DNA from: JABDJZ01 sp047619685
GTDB lineage: Bacteria; Bacteroidota; Rhodothermia; Rhodothermales; UBA10348
Length of the DNA: 37,544 nucleotides
Direction: 5' to 3'
Assembly: GCA_047619685.1 (NCBI GenBank)
Contig: JBLHLC010000039.1
Span: 1-37,544, forward strand
The position numbers and the translations under genes are program-made. How positions within the stretch are numbered: position 1 is the first letter of the stretch; every line of letters starts with the position of its first letter. The notes under the pieces were generated by a model. It did not search any database. It worked only from the letters and a program-made list of their open reading frames with translations, and was not told where the DNA came from. Of this stretch, positions 25,130 to 33,767 are shown piece after piece.

Positions 25130-26160
25130 TTGGAAAAGGCCATGGCGGGGCCCCGGAATAGAGGAGTCGGCCCCATCGACCAGGGCATGTCCGGAGCCGG
25201 TATGGCTGCGCCCAGGAATGCGCTGACGGCTCTTCACTGGAACCCCGCCTCCCTCTTCGCCCTGCCGGGGAGTTCGTTCGATGTTGCGCTCCAGATCATG
25301 AAGCCCACCGGTGCTCTTCAGTCCGGAGTACAAGCTGGAGCCTTTGGATTTGCACCCGACGGTACGACGCCATTTCCGTGGGCGAATCTTGATGGGACCA
25401 CAGACAGCGACCCCGGCCTGTTCCCGATTCCTTCGTTGGCCTATGCCCGGGTCGACCCGGCGAGCCGCTTCGCGTTTGGCGACAGTGCCTTTGGCGTCGG
25501 CGGCTTTGGTGTGCACTACGCGCTATCGCCATCAAATATCGCGGGGGGCGTGCTTCCCGAGAACCCGCTGGTCTCGGCGCAACAGGCGCAGGGCGGCATG
25601 GGCTTCGGAGCCCTGTCCTCCACGTTTGCGCTGTTCCAATTGGCCCCGACGGTCGCCTACAAGCTGAATGACCGCGTTTCCGTTGGCATCGCGCCGCGGC
25701 GAGCCCTCGCCTGCGGGTGAACGCCGATGCCAGGTACATCGACTTTGCAAACACCAAGGGATTCGACGAAACGGGCTTTGACCCGTCCACGTTCGCTGTC
25801 CGTGGCTTTGGGTGGAAGAGTATGGCGGTAGTGGCCGTGGGTGTTGAGCATGCGTTGCGGCCCGGATTACCGATCCGCGCAGGGTACTCGTATAACGACA
25901 ACCCAATCGATTCAGCGGCGAGTTTCTTCAACGCGCCTGCACCCGCAATCGTCCAGCGGCACTTGTCTGGAGGGTTCTCGGTAGACTTCACGGAGAAGCT
26001 CACTCTATCGATGGCAGCCCAGGATGGCCTGGAGAACAACGTTTCCGGCAACTGGAAAACTGTCGGACCTGACGGAAGCACCGTTTCGATCCCTGGCACC
26101 ACGGCCTCTTGCACACTCTCCACGTTCACCGCGGCAGCGGGTGTCCATATGAAGTTCTAG
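25130..26160 (+). pseudogene. Decayed FadL/OmpP1-type outer-membrane transporter
   Basis: The first frame (25130-25720) reads RGVGPIDQGMSGAGMAAPRN, then ALTALHWNPASL, followed by beta strands to YKLNDRVSVGIAPRRA and a stop. A second frame (about 25717-26160) resumes NADARYIDFANTKGF and ends with GYSYNDNPIDSAASFF, HLSGGFSVDFTEKLTLSMA and AAGVHMKF, a terminal aromatic as in barrels. Full members have about 400-450 residues; here roughly 100 central residues are missing at the junction and the frame changes. Upstream, another frame holds LLLAAGG, the remnant of a signal peptide, so a further frameshift lies near 25120. The gene is dead or needs sequence correction. It once served as a porin for fatty acids or hydrophobic compounds. 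Confidence 0.7.
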
Positions 26161-26193
26161 GTCCGGAATATTCGAGATTGTATGCGATTGCGT

Positions 26194-26237
26194 ATCCCGG
26201 GTATGGCTGAACCCCATGCCCGGGATGCCTTTGTTTT
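26194..26237 (+). terminator. Hairpin terminator after the FadL-like pseudogene
   Basis: ATCCCGGG (26194-26201) pairs with CCCGGGAT (26219-26226), with further inner pairing (ATGG/CCAT), and is followed by GCCTTTGTTTT. It ends plus-strand transcription between two convergent units. Confidence 0.65.
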
Positions 26238-26298
26238 GGCCTGTCGTCTCTACTCCGCGGGGAAATACCAGACTCGCTGAATCAACCGGGCCCGGATT

Positions 26299-26442
26299 TC
26301 AAAGACGGCAAGGGCTGATTGGCCGCCCACTATCTGCTCTCGGAAGCTCCAGCGCCTCGGCAATTGGCAGGGCGCCAGAAGCCAGGGGTTCAGGCGAACA
26401 GGCGACGACCGAAAGGCAAAAATACAGCAGCAGACGTTTCAT
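26299..26442 (-). CDS. 47-residue candidate lipoprotein
   Basis: A short minus-strand frame starts MKRLLLYFCLSVVACSPEPL: a charged N-terminus, hydrophobic core and lipobox SVVAC with Cys15. Thirty-two mostly polar residues follow, ending SPCRL and a stop. GGACG lies about 7 bases upstream of the ATG. It begins 12 bases after the stop of the LRR gene and on the same strand, so it may be the last gene of that operon. It could be an intact mini-lipoprotein or the start of a truncated longer one. The family is unknown. Confidence 0.45.
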   Translation of the reverse strand: MKRLLLYFCLSVVACSPEPLASGALPIAEALELPRADSGRPISPCRL

Positions 26443-26454
26443 GGACGGGGCGTC

Positions 26455-28212
26455 CTATCGGACCACCGCGATCGGCCTGGTTCGGTGCTCAGCTGGCGTT
26501 GAGATTTGAGCAAAATAGAGCCCAACCGGAAGCTCGGAGACATCAAGTGTCACCACATGACGGCCCGGAGGTGTTACTGAATTCAAACCAATCCGTACCC
26601 GGCGCCCTAGTACATCCAGAAGCTCCACCCGGACCAGGGAGGTCTCACTGAGGACGAGTTCCACGGTAACCGAAGCCGGTGCAGGATTGGGGTACACCGC
26701 ACTCAGAAGATCGAATTGGCCAGGGACGGTCTCTTCTTCGGAAGAGATGTTCGTACATCCCGTGCCCATAAGGTCGGGTACTCTTGACAGCCATAGCTGA
26801 AAGGAGGTGTCAGTTGGGGAACACAGGGACGTGTTCTGAAACCAGAACGAGTGGATGTCATCCAATCCCGTCAGACTTATAGGGAGCGTTCCCGCCAGGT
26901 TGGTGTCATTGACGTAGAGGCGCTGAACGCGAGTCTGACCAAAGAAGTCTGGAAGATTGCCGGAGAGCGGATTATGGTCCAGAACGACCTGTGTCAGAAA
27001 CTGCAGTCTTTCGAACTCGGCTGGAATTGGACCGCTGAGGAGGTTGTTCGCCAGCCGCAAGCTGCTGAGCCTTGTTGCGGCAGCGAGCGATGGGGGAATG
27101 CGACCGCTGAGTTCGTTCTCCCCCAAGCTCAGCAGCCGAAGTTCTCTTAGCTGGCCGAGTTCATCCGGGATCGCTCCGGATAGGGCATTCCCGTTCAGGT
27201 AAAGGTATTGGAGTTTGGACGCCCCGCCCAACTGGGCTGGAATCGGTCCGGTCAGCTGGTTGTTGGCCAATTGGAGATAGGACAGCTGCGGGAGGTCGCC
27301 CAATTCGGATGGAATGGGGCCAGAAAGCCGGTTGTCGCCAAGAAACAGACCTTCAAGATGCGTGAGCTTGCTGATTTCAGGTGGGATTGGGCCTTCCAGA
27401 TTGCTCCCCAGCGACAGGGTGCGTAGAGCCGTCAGATCAAATAGCTCTACCGGGATTTGTCCCGTGAATTGGTTGCGGCCAAGATTCAACCAGTCGAGAC
27501 TGTGGAGTTCAGACAGCCAAACCGGAATTGTGCCTTCAAATCTGTTCCCCGAGAGTCCGAGCAGCCCGAGTTTCAGCAGCCGCGTCAGCTCGGTCGGGAG
27601 TTCCCCACTCAAGTCGTTGTTATATAACTCTAGAGCGCGGAGTTCGACGAGGTTGGACAGTTCGGGCGGGATGGGACCCGTGAGCGAATTGACGCTAAAA
27701 TCAAGTCTTTGGAGACGCACGAGTCGGCCAAGTTCAGGCGGTATTTCTCCGGAAAGCTGATTGTAGCTCAGTTCCAAGGTGTCCAGCCGGCTCAGGTCTC
27801 CGATCTCGGGCGGGATAGGCCCCGAGAGCTCGTTGTTCCGCAACGCGAGGAAGGTGAGACCAGTCAGGGATCCGATCCAGGGCCCAATCTCCCCTCCGAT
27901 TCGATTATTTACCAAACTGAGCCTTTCAAGCTCGGTAAGATTGGCCAACTCAGGTGGCAGCACCCCTCTCATACCCGCCCGCTCCACGATCAAGCCTGTA
28001 ACCCTCCCGGCTCTGATCTGGACGCCGCGCCAGGTGCCAACGGGACCGACCATCCACCTGTCTCCGTAATCGTCCCACCCGGGTCCGACGGTCGCATTGA
28101 ACAATGCCACAAGAGCCAGCGAATCCTGTTCGGCAACCTGCGCCGCAACGTCCTGCCTCATCCACAAGGCCGCGGAGGCGACTAGGTACATAGTCAGAAG
28201 TAGGTGGCGCAT
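26455..28212 (-). CDS. Plant-type leucine-rich repeat protein with T9SS sorting domain
   Basis: A 585-residue secreted protein. The signal peptide occupies about 1-24. An N-terminal LRR cap (ALVALFNATVGPGWDDYG...W.GV.I..GRVTGLIV) is followed by 14 or 15 repeats of 24 residues with the consensus LxxLxxLxLxxNxLSGxIPxELGx, between residues about 85 and 445. This is the SGxIP type known from plant receptor-like kinases. One repeat (LTALRTLSLGSNLEGPIP) is a residue short. The C-terminal 85 residues are a type A T9SS sorting domain (SAVYPNPAPASVTVEL, ELLDVLGRRVRIG, LPVGLYFAQ). It should be displayed on or released from the cell surface, likely for binding a protein or glycan ligand. A DUF5009-type gene lies 21 bases upstream, probably in the same operon. 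Confidence 0.95.
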   Translation of the reverse strand: MRHLLLTMYLVASAALWMRQDVAAQVAEQDSLALVALFNATVGPGWDDYGDRWMVGPVGTWRGVQIRAGRVTGLIVERAGMRGVLPPELANLTELERLSLVNNRIGGEIGPWIGSLTGLTFLALRNNELSGPIPPEIGDLSRLDTLELSYNQLSGEIPPELGRLVRLQRLDFSVNSLTGPIPPELSNLVELRALELYNNDLSGELPTELTRLLKLGLLGLSGNRFEGTIPVWLSELHSLDWLNLGRNQFTGQIPVELFDLTALRTLSLGSNLEGPIPPEISKLTHLEGLFLGDNRLSGPIPSELGDLPQLSYLQLANNQLTGPIPAQLGGASKLQYLYLNGNALSGAIPDELGQLRELRLLSLGENELSGRIPPSLAAATRLSSLRLANNLLSGPIPAEFERLQFLTQVVLDHNPLSGNLPDFFGQTRVQRLYVNDTNLAGTLPISLTGLDDIHSFWFQNTSLCSPTDTSFQLWLSRVPDLMGTGCTNISSEEETVPGQFDLLSAVYPNPAPASVTVELVLSETSLVRVELLDVLGRRVRIGLNSVTPPGRHVVTLDVSELPVGLYFAQISTPAEHRTRPIAVVR

Positions 28213-28233
28213 ACAGCCAAGAGTGTTCGGGGA

Positions 28234-29331
28234 TCAGATACGGATGAAGAGCTTCCTGTCGTACAGCCAGTTGACCACATACCAGTTGATGCCGAGGACC
28301 ACGAGCGCGGTTATGAGCAGAACCGGCCCCTCTCCGGACCAGCCAAGCACGCCCTCGGTAAACGGGCTCACCACCTGTCGCAACCACCGATCCCCGCCAA
28401 TCTCCCCGAAGACGTAGACAGCCAGCGGGTTCATTCCGAAAACCATCAGGAATTTGGACCATCGCTTGATCCCCTTCACGTCGATCAGCCAGTACGAGAA
28501 CGCCAGGGCAAGCAAACACCAGCCACCGGACACGATCACAAACGATGACGTGCAGATGCGCTTGATGATCGGAGTAATCGGATCCAGACCGTACCCGACC
28601 ACGACGCCTGCCAGCCCGGCCAGAACCAGTATCTTGATCTTGCCCCGCGCGCCTCGGTCACTCTGCAGAACGAGGCCGGCCATGACCCCCCAGATGGTGT
28701 GGGCCGACGTCGGTATGGCGTTGAACGCAACCCAGTGCCCGCCACTCAGCTTACCCATAAGCACGAGATCCATCCACGAGCCAAAGTTCTGATCCGGTGT
28801 GAACGGCTGATTGAAGCCCGGGACGGCCCATAGTCGGTATACCATTTCGCTCGCAAGGAGAAGTCCGATCGACCAGATAAACTGGGTCCGCAGCGACTTC
28901 CGCATGAGAAGGAAGGCGATGAAGTACGTAACGGAAAGTTGCGCAAGGACGTCCCACAGTTCCAGGGTGAGGTGTCCGGCCGCCACTACGTAGACGCCGA
29001 CACCGAGCGCGAGCAGAATGAATGATCGAACCCCAGCATGTTTCACTGTGCTGGCGTAACTGTCGCCGCGAGCCCATCGACGCGCAAACGAGAAAGGCAT
29101 CGCCACGCCGACGATGAACATGAAAAACGGCTGGACAAGGTCCCAGAACCGCAGGCCATTCCACGGATGATGGTGGAACTGGCTGGTCAGCGGCCCGAGC
29201 ATGGTCTCGCTGAGCTCGCTGCTGGCGATAGCCTCGTAGACTCCCGCAGCCTCCGCGATGAGGAGGAACATGGTCAGGCCCCGGAAGAAGTCCAGGGACT
29301 CAAGGCGACGGGGTGGGGCGGTCGATTCCAT
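28234..29331 (-). CDS. DUF5009/acyltransferase-like membrane protein (NagX/HGSNAT-related)
   Basis: A 365-residue integral membrane protein with about ten hydrophobic helices. The N-terminus RRLESLDFFRGLTMFLLIAE is the DUF5009/HGSNAT start signature. HHHPWNGLRFWDLVQPFFMF, then IVGVAMPFSFARR follows, and DVLAQLSVTYFIAFLLMRKS and TIWGVMAGLVL lie further in. Related proteins include eukaryotic heparan-alpha-glucosaminide N-acetyltransferase, which moves an acetyl group across the membrane to amino sugars, and bacterial NagX-type proteins near sugar genes. ATG 29331 is the better start; the longer frame adds a non-conserved tail. It heads a probable three-gene minus-strand operon. Confidence 0.88.
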   Translation of the reverse strand: MESTAPPRRLESLDFFRGLTMFLLIAEAAGVYEAIASSELSETMLGPLTSQFHHHPWNGLRFWDLVQPFFMFIVGVAMPFSFARRWARGDSYASTVKHAGVRSFILLALGVGVYVVAAGHLTLELWDVLAQLSVTYFIAFLLMRKSLRTQFIWSIGLLLASEMVYRLWAVPGFNQPFTPDQNFGSWMDLVLMGKLSGGHWVAFNAIPTSAHTIWGVMAGLVLQSDRGARGKIKILVLAGLAGVVVGYGLDPITPIIKRICTSSFVIVSGGWCLLALAFSYWLIDVKGIKRWSKFLMVFGMNPLAVYVFGEIGGDRWLRQVVSPFTEGVLGWSGEGPVLLITALVVLGINWYVVNWLYDRKLFIRI

Positions 29332-29502
29332 AAGGGAAGGTAGCGCCGACCGCGTAGCGCAGGAAAGCGGTTCCACGCAGTCCTGTGCGTCATAATTCGC
29401 AGAATCGCAAAACGGGGAGACGCGATATTTCCCGAAGCCGTTTCGTCTCCAACGGAACTCCTCTGACTCCAGTTACCGACCTGTCCGCCCGGCGCCCCGC
29501 TC

Positions 29503-32500
29503 ATGATTGACAAGTTACCAGTACACCTAGGCGCCTCGCCCTACCACGCCCCTGGGGGCGAGATTGGCTGGGGGCAGGTCGAAGTGGACGGCCAGGCCTA
29601 CCTGAGGCTGTCCAATGTGGACGCCATGCCGCCGTTCTTCATGAGCATCGTCAGCGACAGCGATCCCTGGCTTTTCGTGGGAAGCCAGGGTGCCTTCATA
29701 GGGGGCAGGGTTCAGCCGGACAGCGCCCTTTTTCCCTATCTGAACGTTGATCAGATTTTGTCTCGGCCGGACTACAGTGGAGCGCGCAGCGCAATGCTGG
29801 TACGGCGGTCAGGGAATTGGGCACTGTGGGAGCCTTGGCAAACCAGCGGCAGAGCCTATGATCTGCGCCGCAATCTATACAAACACGTGCACGGGACTTC
29901 GGTGCTGTTTGAGGAGACGAACCTGGATCTGCAACTCCGATTCCGCTGGGAGTTGTCCACCTGCAAGGACTACGGCCTAGTGCGCTCGTGCGTCCTGGAG
30001 AACCTGTCTTCGGACCCGGTCGAAATCCGGTATCTGGACGGCTGGCATCAGCTGATTCCGCCCGGACTCTCTTCGGGAACAATGGCGACCCTGAGCTACC
30101 TGGCATCCGCCTATATGCGGCACGACAAGGTGCCGGGCCTCCCGCTAGGGGTCTACACGCTGAATTCCCTTATTGTGGACCGGGCCGAGCCGGCGGAGTC
30201 TCTCCGTGCAGCCGTGGGCTGGTCTCTGGGACATGCGAATCCGACACTGCTCCTTTCGGACCGTCAATTGGATTGTTTCCGGCGAGGCGAAGTGGTCAGC
30301 CCCGACGTTGAGGTTCGCGGCACACCGGGTGCCTGTCTCATTGCCGATGAGGTCGTCCTTGGGCCCAGACTGGTGAAAGAGTGGATTCACGTAGCGGACA
30401 CCGAGCTTGATCACGCAGCGTTGGTCACACTCCAGGACGAACTGACGCGGCCCGAGGAGCTTGCCGACAAAGTGAGGGCCGCCGTTGTGGCGAATCGCGA
30501 AAACGTGCGGGGCCGGATTGCGGCGGGTGACGGCCTTCAGCAGTCTGCCGATGAGCAGGCCAGCGTGCATCACTACGCCAACGTGCTTTACAACAGCATG
30601 CGCGGGGGCACCTTTCCACAGGGCTACAGCTTTCCTCGCATGGACTTCGAGGCCTTTCTGAAGACGCGGAATTCGGCAGTGTTTGCTCGCAACGCCGGCT
30701 GGATTGAAGCACTCCCTGATCCCATTTCTCTGGAGGAATTACGCCGCAGTTTGGCCGGCAAGAACGACCCGCAGCTGGAACGCCTCGCATCAGAGTACCT
30801 GCCACTGACTTTCAGCCGCCGCCACGGTGATCCGAGCAGGCCCTGGAATCGGTTTGCCATAAAACTGCGCGACGAGAAGGGCCTCCCCATATATGGCTAC
30901 GAGGGGAATTGGAGAGACATATTTCAGAATTGGGAAGGACTGTCGGCAAGTTATCCGAGTTGGCTCCCCAACATGATCAACGTATTCCTCAATGCAACGA
31001 CGGCTGATGGATACAACCCCTATCGGATCACGCGCGAGGGCATCGACTGGGAGGTGCCTGACCCGCACGATCCATGGAGTCAGATTGGGTACTGGGGCGA
31101 TCATCAGATCATCTACCTGCTCCGGCTGCTGGAGGCCGACGAGCGATACCATCCGGGACGCCTTGGTGGCGAACTTACCCGCCAGGCCTACGCCTACGCG
31201 GAGATCCCCTACGAGATTGGCGGATTTGAGGCGCTCATGGCCGACCCGCGCAATAGCATTTCCTTCAATCACGAGCTGCATCAGGAACTCGTCACCCGCA
31301 CGGAGGGGTTGGGCGGAGACGGCAGGCTGCTGCCGACCGCTGATGGCGAGGTAGCCTTGGTCACGCTCGCCGAGAAGCTCCTGGTCCCGCTATTGGCGAA
31401 GTTGACCAACTATGTGCCGGATGGGGGCATCTGGCTCAACACGCAGCGGCCCGAGTGGAACGACGCCAACAATGCGCTTGCCGGCTGGGGTCTCTCGATG
31501 GTGACGGTCTACTATATCCGCCGTTACCTGACATTCTGCCAAACGTTGTTTGGAGCGGCCGGGCTGGACGAAATCGTTCTCTCGGGATCATTGGTGCGCC
31601 TGTTGGACGAGGTGGCGGGTGCACTGGCGGCTCACGGAGACGACGCTTATCGGACGGTCGAGCGCCTTGGCCGCGCTGGCGAGGCGTATCGAGCCGAGGT
31701 CTACCAGCGGAGCATGGTCCCGGGCGAATCCATCTCGATGGATCGAGTCGACAATCTCCTCTCGACAGCGCTGAACAGCGTGGATGCCAGCATTCGCGCC
31801 AACAAGCGGTCGGACGGTCTTTACCACGGATACAATACCTTGGAAATGAGGCCAGGGCAGGCCAAGATTGACTACCTCTGCGAGATGCTGGAAGGTCAGG
31901 TCGCGGTTCTCAGTGCCGGGTTCCTTTCAGAGCGGGAGGTTCTGGACCTGCTGGCAGCACTCCGCCAGAGCGATCTCTACCGCGAGGATCAACACAGCTA
32001 CCTCCTCTATCCGGATCGGGCGCTTCCGCCTTTTCTGGAGAAGAACACGCTACCGGCTGGCGCGGTCGAAAGAGTCGCGCTCCTGCAGCGCCTCCTGGCG
32101 GAAGATGATCATTCGCTCGTAATCCGGGATGCGAAGGGGGGAGCGCATTTTCAGGGCGACCTCAGGAATGCCAGTGACGTCGAGGATCGCCTCGAGCGGC
32201 TGGGTGCAGACGCCGACGACCGGGAAGCGGTACTCGGCCTCTGGGAAGAGGTCTTCAACCACCGGGCCTTTACGGGACGCAGCAGCACGTTCTTTGCCTT
32301 TGAGGGCCTCGGCAGCATTTACTGGCATATGGTCGCCAAGCTGCTTTTGGCTGTTCAGGAGTGCTACGTCACAGCAGACCCGGAGTACGCCGGCGCGCTT
32401 GCCGAAGCCTACGACGACCTAAGGGCAGGGCTTGGTTTTACCAAGACTCCTGAAGTCTTCGGCGCCATTCCGACCGATCCCTATTCACATTCACCCCGCC

Positions 32501-32910
32501 ACCTTGGCGCTCAACAGCCCGGCATGACGGGTCAGGTCAAGGAAGAGATCCTGACGCGTTTGGGTGAGCTCGGACTCGAAAGCCGGAATGGCTGCCTGCA
32601 CTTCGAGCCTCGTCTACTGCATCGCGCGGAATTTGCGGCCGGGCCGGCTGAATTTGAGTATATCGACGCGACGGGACGCGAGAAGACGTTAAGGCTCCCG
32701 GCGAACGCGCTGGTGTTTACCTCCTGCCAGGTCCCGGTCTGTTACCGGTTGGCCGAGACGGCAGCGGTCACCGTGATCAACACGGACGGGTCCGAAGACA
32801 GTGTCCCCGGTTCGCAGCTCAGCAAGGCAGACAGCATGCGCGTGTTTTCTCGCGACGGGTCAGTCTCGAATATCACGGTCGATGTACCCCGAGACAGCCT
32901 GCGGGCGTGA
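29503..32910 (+). CDS. Large uncharacterised protein, probable (alpha/alpha)6-barrel glycan-active enzyme
   Basis: A 1135-residue protein without signal peptide or membrane helix, hence probably cytoplasmic. The first 280 residues are beta-rich, with carbohydrate-like side strands (SGRAYDLRRNLYKHVHGTSV, FRWELSTCKDYGLVRSCVLE). The centre, about 480-620, has YGYEGNWRDIFQNWEGLSAS, PNMINVFLNATTADGYNPYR, DPWSQIGYWGDHQIIYLLRL and WLNTQRPEWNDANNALAGWG. These repeated Trp/Asp/Glu clusters with helices in pairs recall the alpha6/alpha6 toroid of GH94 phosphorylases and related glycosidases. The exact family and substrate are not known to me. The last 120 residues (PANALVFTSCQVPVCYRL, TAAVTVINTDGS) form a beta sandwich. 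It is monocistronic, starting at ATG 29503 after a 170-base divergent promoter region. Confidence 0.8.
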   Translation: MIDKLPVHLGASPYHAPGGEIGWGQVEVDGQAYLRLSNVDAMPPFFMSIVSDSDPWLFVGSQGAFIGGRVQPDSALFPYLNVDQILSRPDYSGARSAMLVRRSGNWALWEPWQTSGRAYDLRRNLYKHVHGTSVLFEETNLDLQLRFRWELSTCKDYGLVRSCVLENLSSDPVEIRYLDGWHQLIPPGLSSGTMATLSYLASAYMRHDKVPGLPLGVYTLNSLIVDRAEPAESLRAAVGWSLGHANPTLLLSDRQLDCFRRGEVVSPDVEVRGTPGACLIADEVVLGPRLVKEWIHVADTELDHAALVTLQDELTRPEELADKVRAAVVANRENVRGRIAAGDGLQQSADEQASVHHYANVLYNSMRGGTFPQGYSFPRMDFEAFLKTRNSAVFARNAGWIEALPDPISLEELRRSLAGKNDPQLERLASEYLPLTFSRRHGDPSRPWNRFAIKLRDEKGLPIYGYEGNWRDIFQNWEGLSASYPSWLPNMINVFLNATTADGYNPYRITREGIDWEVPDPHDPWSQIGYWGDHQIIYLLRLLEADERYHPGRLGGELTRQAYAYAEIPYEIGGFEALMADPRNSISFNHELHQELVTRTEGLGGDGRLLPTADGEVALVTLAEKLLVPLLAKLTNYVPDGGIWLNTQRPEWNDANNALAGWGLSMVTVYYIRRYLTFCQTLFGAAGLDEIVLSGSLVRLLDEVAGALAAHGDDAYRTVERLGRAGEAYRAEVYQRSMVPGESISMDRVDNLLSTALNSVDASIRANKRSDGLYHGYNTLEMRPGQAKIDYLCEMLEGQVAVLSAGFLSEREVLDLLAALRQSDLYREDQHSYLLYPDRALPPFLEKNTLPAGAVERVALLQRLLAEDDHSLVIRDAKGGAHFQGDLRNASDVEDRLERLGADADDREAVLGLWEEVFNHRAFTGRSSTFFAFEGLGSIYWHMVAKLLLAVQECYVTADPEYAGALAEAYDDLRAGLGFTKTPEVFGAIPTDPYSHSPRHLGAQQPGMTGQVKEEILTRLGELGLESRNGCLHFEPRLLHRAEFAAGPAEFEYIDATGREKTLRLPANALVFTSCQVPVCYRLAETAAVTVINTDGSEDSVPGSQLSKADSMRVFSRDGSVSNITVDVPRDSLRA

Positions 32911-33418
32911 TTCGGGGCGGGCGCCTGCGGCATATCCTGCCCCGGCCAGCCGGGTGCGGTTGCGCACCATCCCAGGGGCTACAACCAGTCCTGGTCGCTT
33001 TTTCCGGGGAGGCCAGAGTTGCCAACTCGAGTCATCTGGCCAGATAGCTTGGACGATTCCGGCATTCTGCGGGTGACGAAGGAAAACGGCGTACACGAAA
33101 ATGAGAAGAACCGGGATTCTGAACTGCCAGGGGGCCGTTCGAGCAGACAGGTCGCGGACCTGGACGAAGCGTAGGGAGGGCGAACGCGAAGAGGGCCTTT
33201 GTGTGAGAAGTGGTTCGCTCCGAGTCGACCGGAGAGGTGACAGGCTTGACCGAGAAGGTGACGGGCTTGACCGAGAAGTCGGAGGTGTCCCAGGTCAGCG
33301 ACGGGCAATCATCCACGGCTCCAAAGCGCGAACGTGTCGACTCCGAGCGGGCCGTTTGGGACCGGAGTCGGACGCTCCTGCCCGTCTTGCACTTCCCCGG
33401 GAGTCGCCGCTTTCAGGT
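32911..33418 (+). other. About 500 bases with open but unassigned frames
   Basis: The frame after the stop of the 1135-residue gene stays open for 87 codons, to 33175. Its last half is polar and charged (RVTKENGVHENEKNRDSELP), but it lacks a good start. From 33210 another frame contains GEVTGLTEKVTGLTEK, two perfect heptads (V...L), like a piece of a coiled-coil protein. I could not assign any of these. The stretch is best seen as debris around the half PIN domain downstream. Confidence 0.3.
33236..33277 (+). repeat. 21-bp tandem repeat coding for the heptad VTGLTEK
   Basis: Two copies, GGTGACAGGCTTGACCGAGAA and GGTGACGGGCTTGACCGAGAA, differ at one base. In one frame each encodes VTGLTEK, a coiled-coil-like heptad. 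Confidence 0.75.
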
Positions 33419-33754
33419 CCGAAAGCCGTTAGGCACGTCTTGAAGAGCGTTCCGGACCTGCACATAGAGGAGGTTCGCCTCACCGCGGAAGTGGAAGGAC
33501 TTGCAGACCACTACATCTCGTCCGGCGTAATACCGGAGTCGAACCGAGCGGATGCGCGCCACATCGCGATCGCAACTGTCCACAAGGTGACCGTTCTCGT
33601 GAGTTGGCATTTCAAGCACATCGTCAACCTCGGACGTGACGTGGACGAACAGCTACGAGGGAAGACGTTCGATGAACAGCGCCGCTACCTGGATCAGCAG
33701 GCGGCTCTTCGAGCGAAAAAGGCGACTGCTGAGGGCAAAGAACAGGCGGGATGA
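33419..33754 (+). pseudogene. C-terminal half of a VapC-like PIN domain fused to an antitoxin-like tail
   Basis: The frame reads VPDLHIEEVRLTAEVEGLAD, HYISSGVIPESNRADARHIA, then IATVHKVTVLVSWHFKHIVN. This is the C-terminal half of a known PIN/VapC-type toxin group (VxLT...A..YI..GVIP...R.DA.HIA.ATV...D.LVSWNFKHIVN). The N-terminal half with the first catalytic Asp is absent, so it should not cleave RNA. Instead of the usual end (xxGFNAVNxxxGY), the frame continues GRDVDEQLRGKTFDEQRRYL, then DQQAALRAKK, which resembles the C-terminus of antitoxins that pair with such toxins (a GMxxEEExxYxxxxA helix). Either a toxin-antitoxin pair has collapsed by deletion, or the resemblance is fortuitous. No intact antitoxin is near. 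Confidence 0.55.
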
Positions 33755-33767
33755 CCTCGTCAAACTA

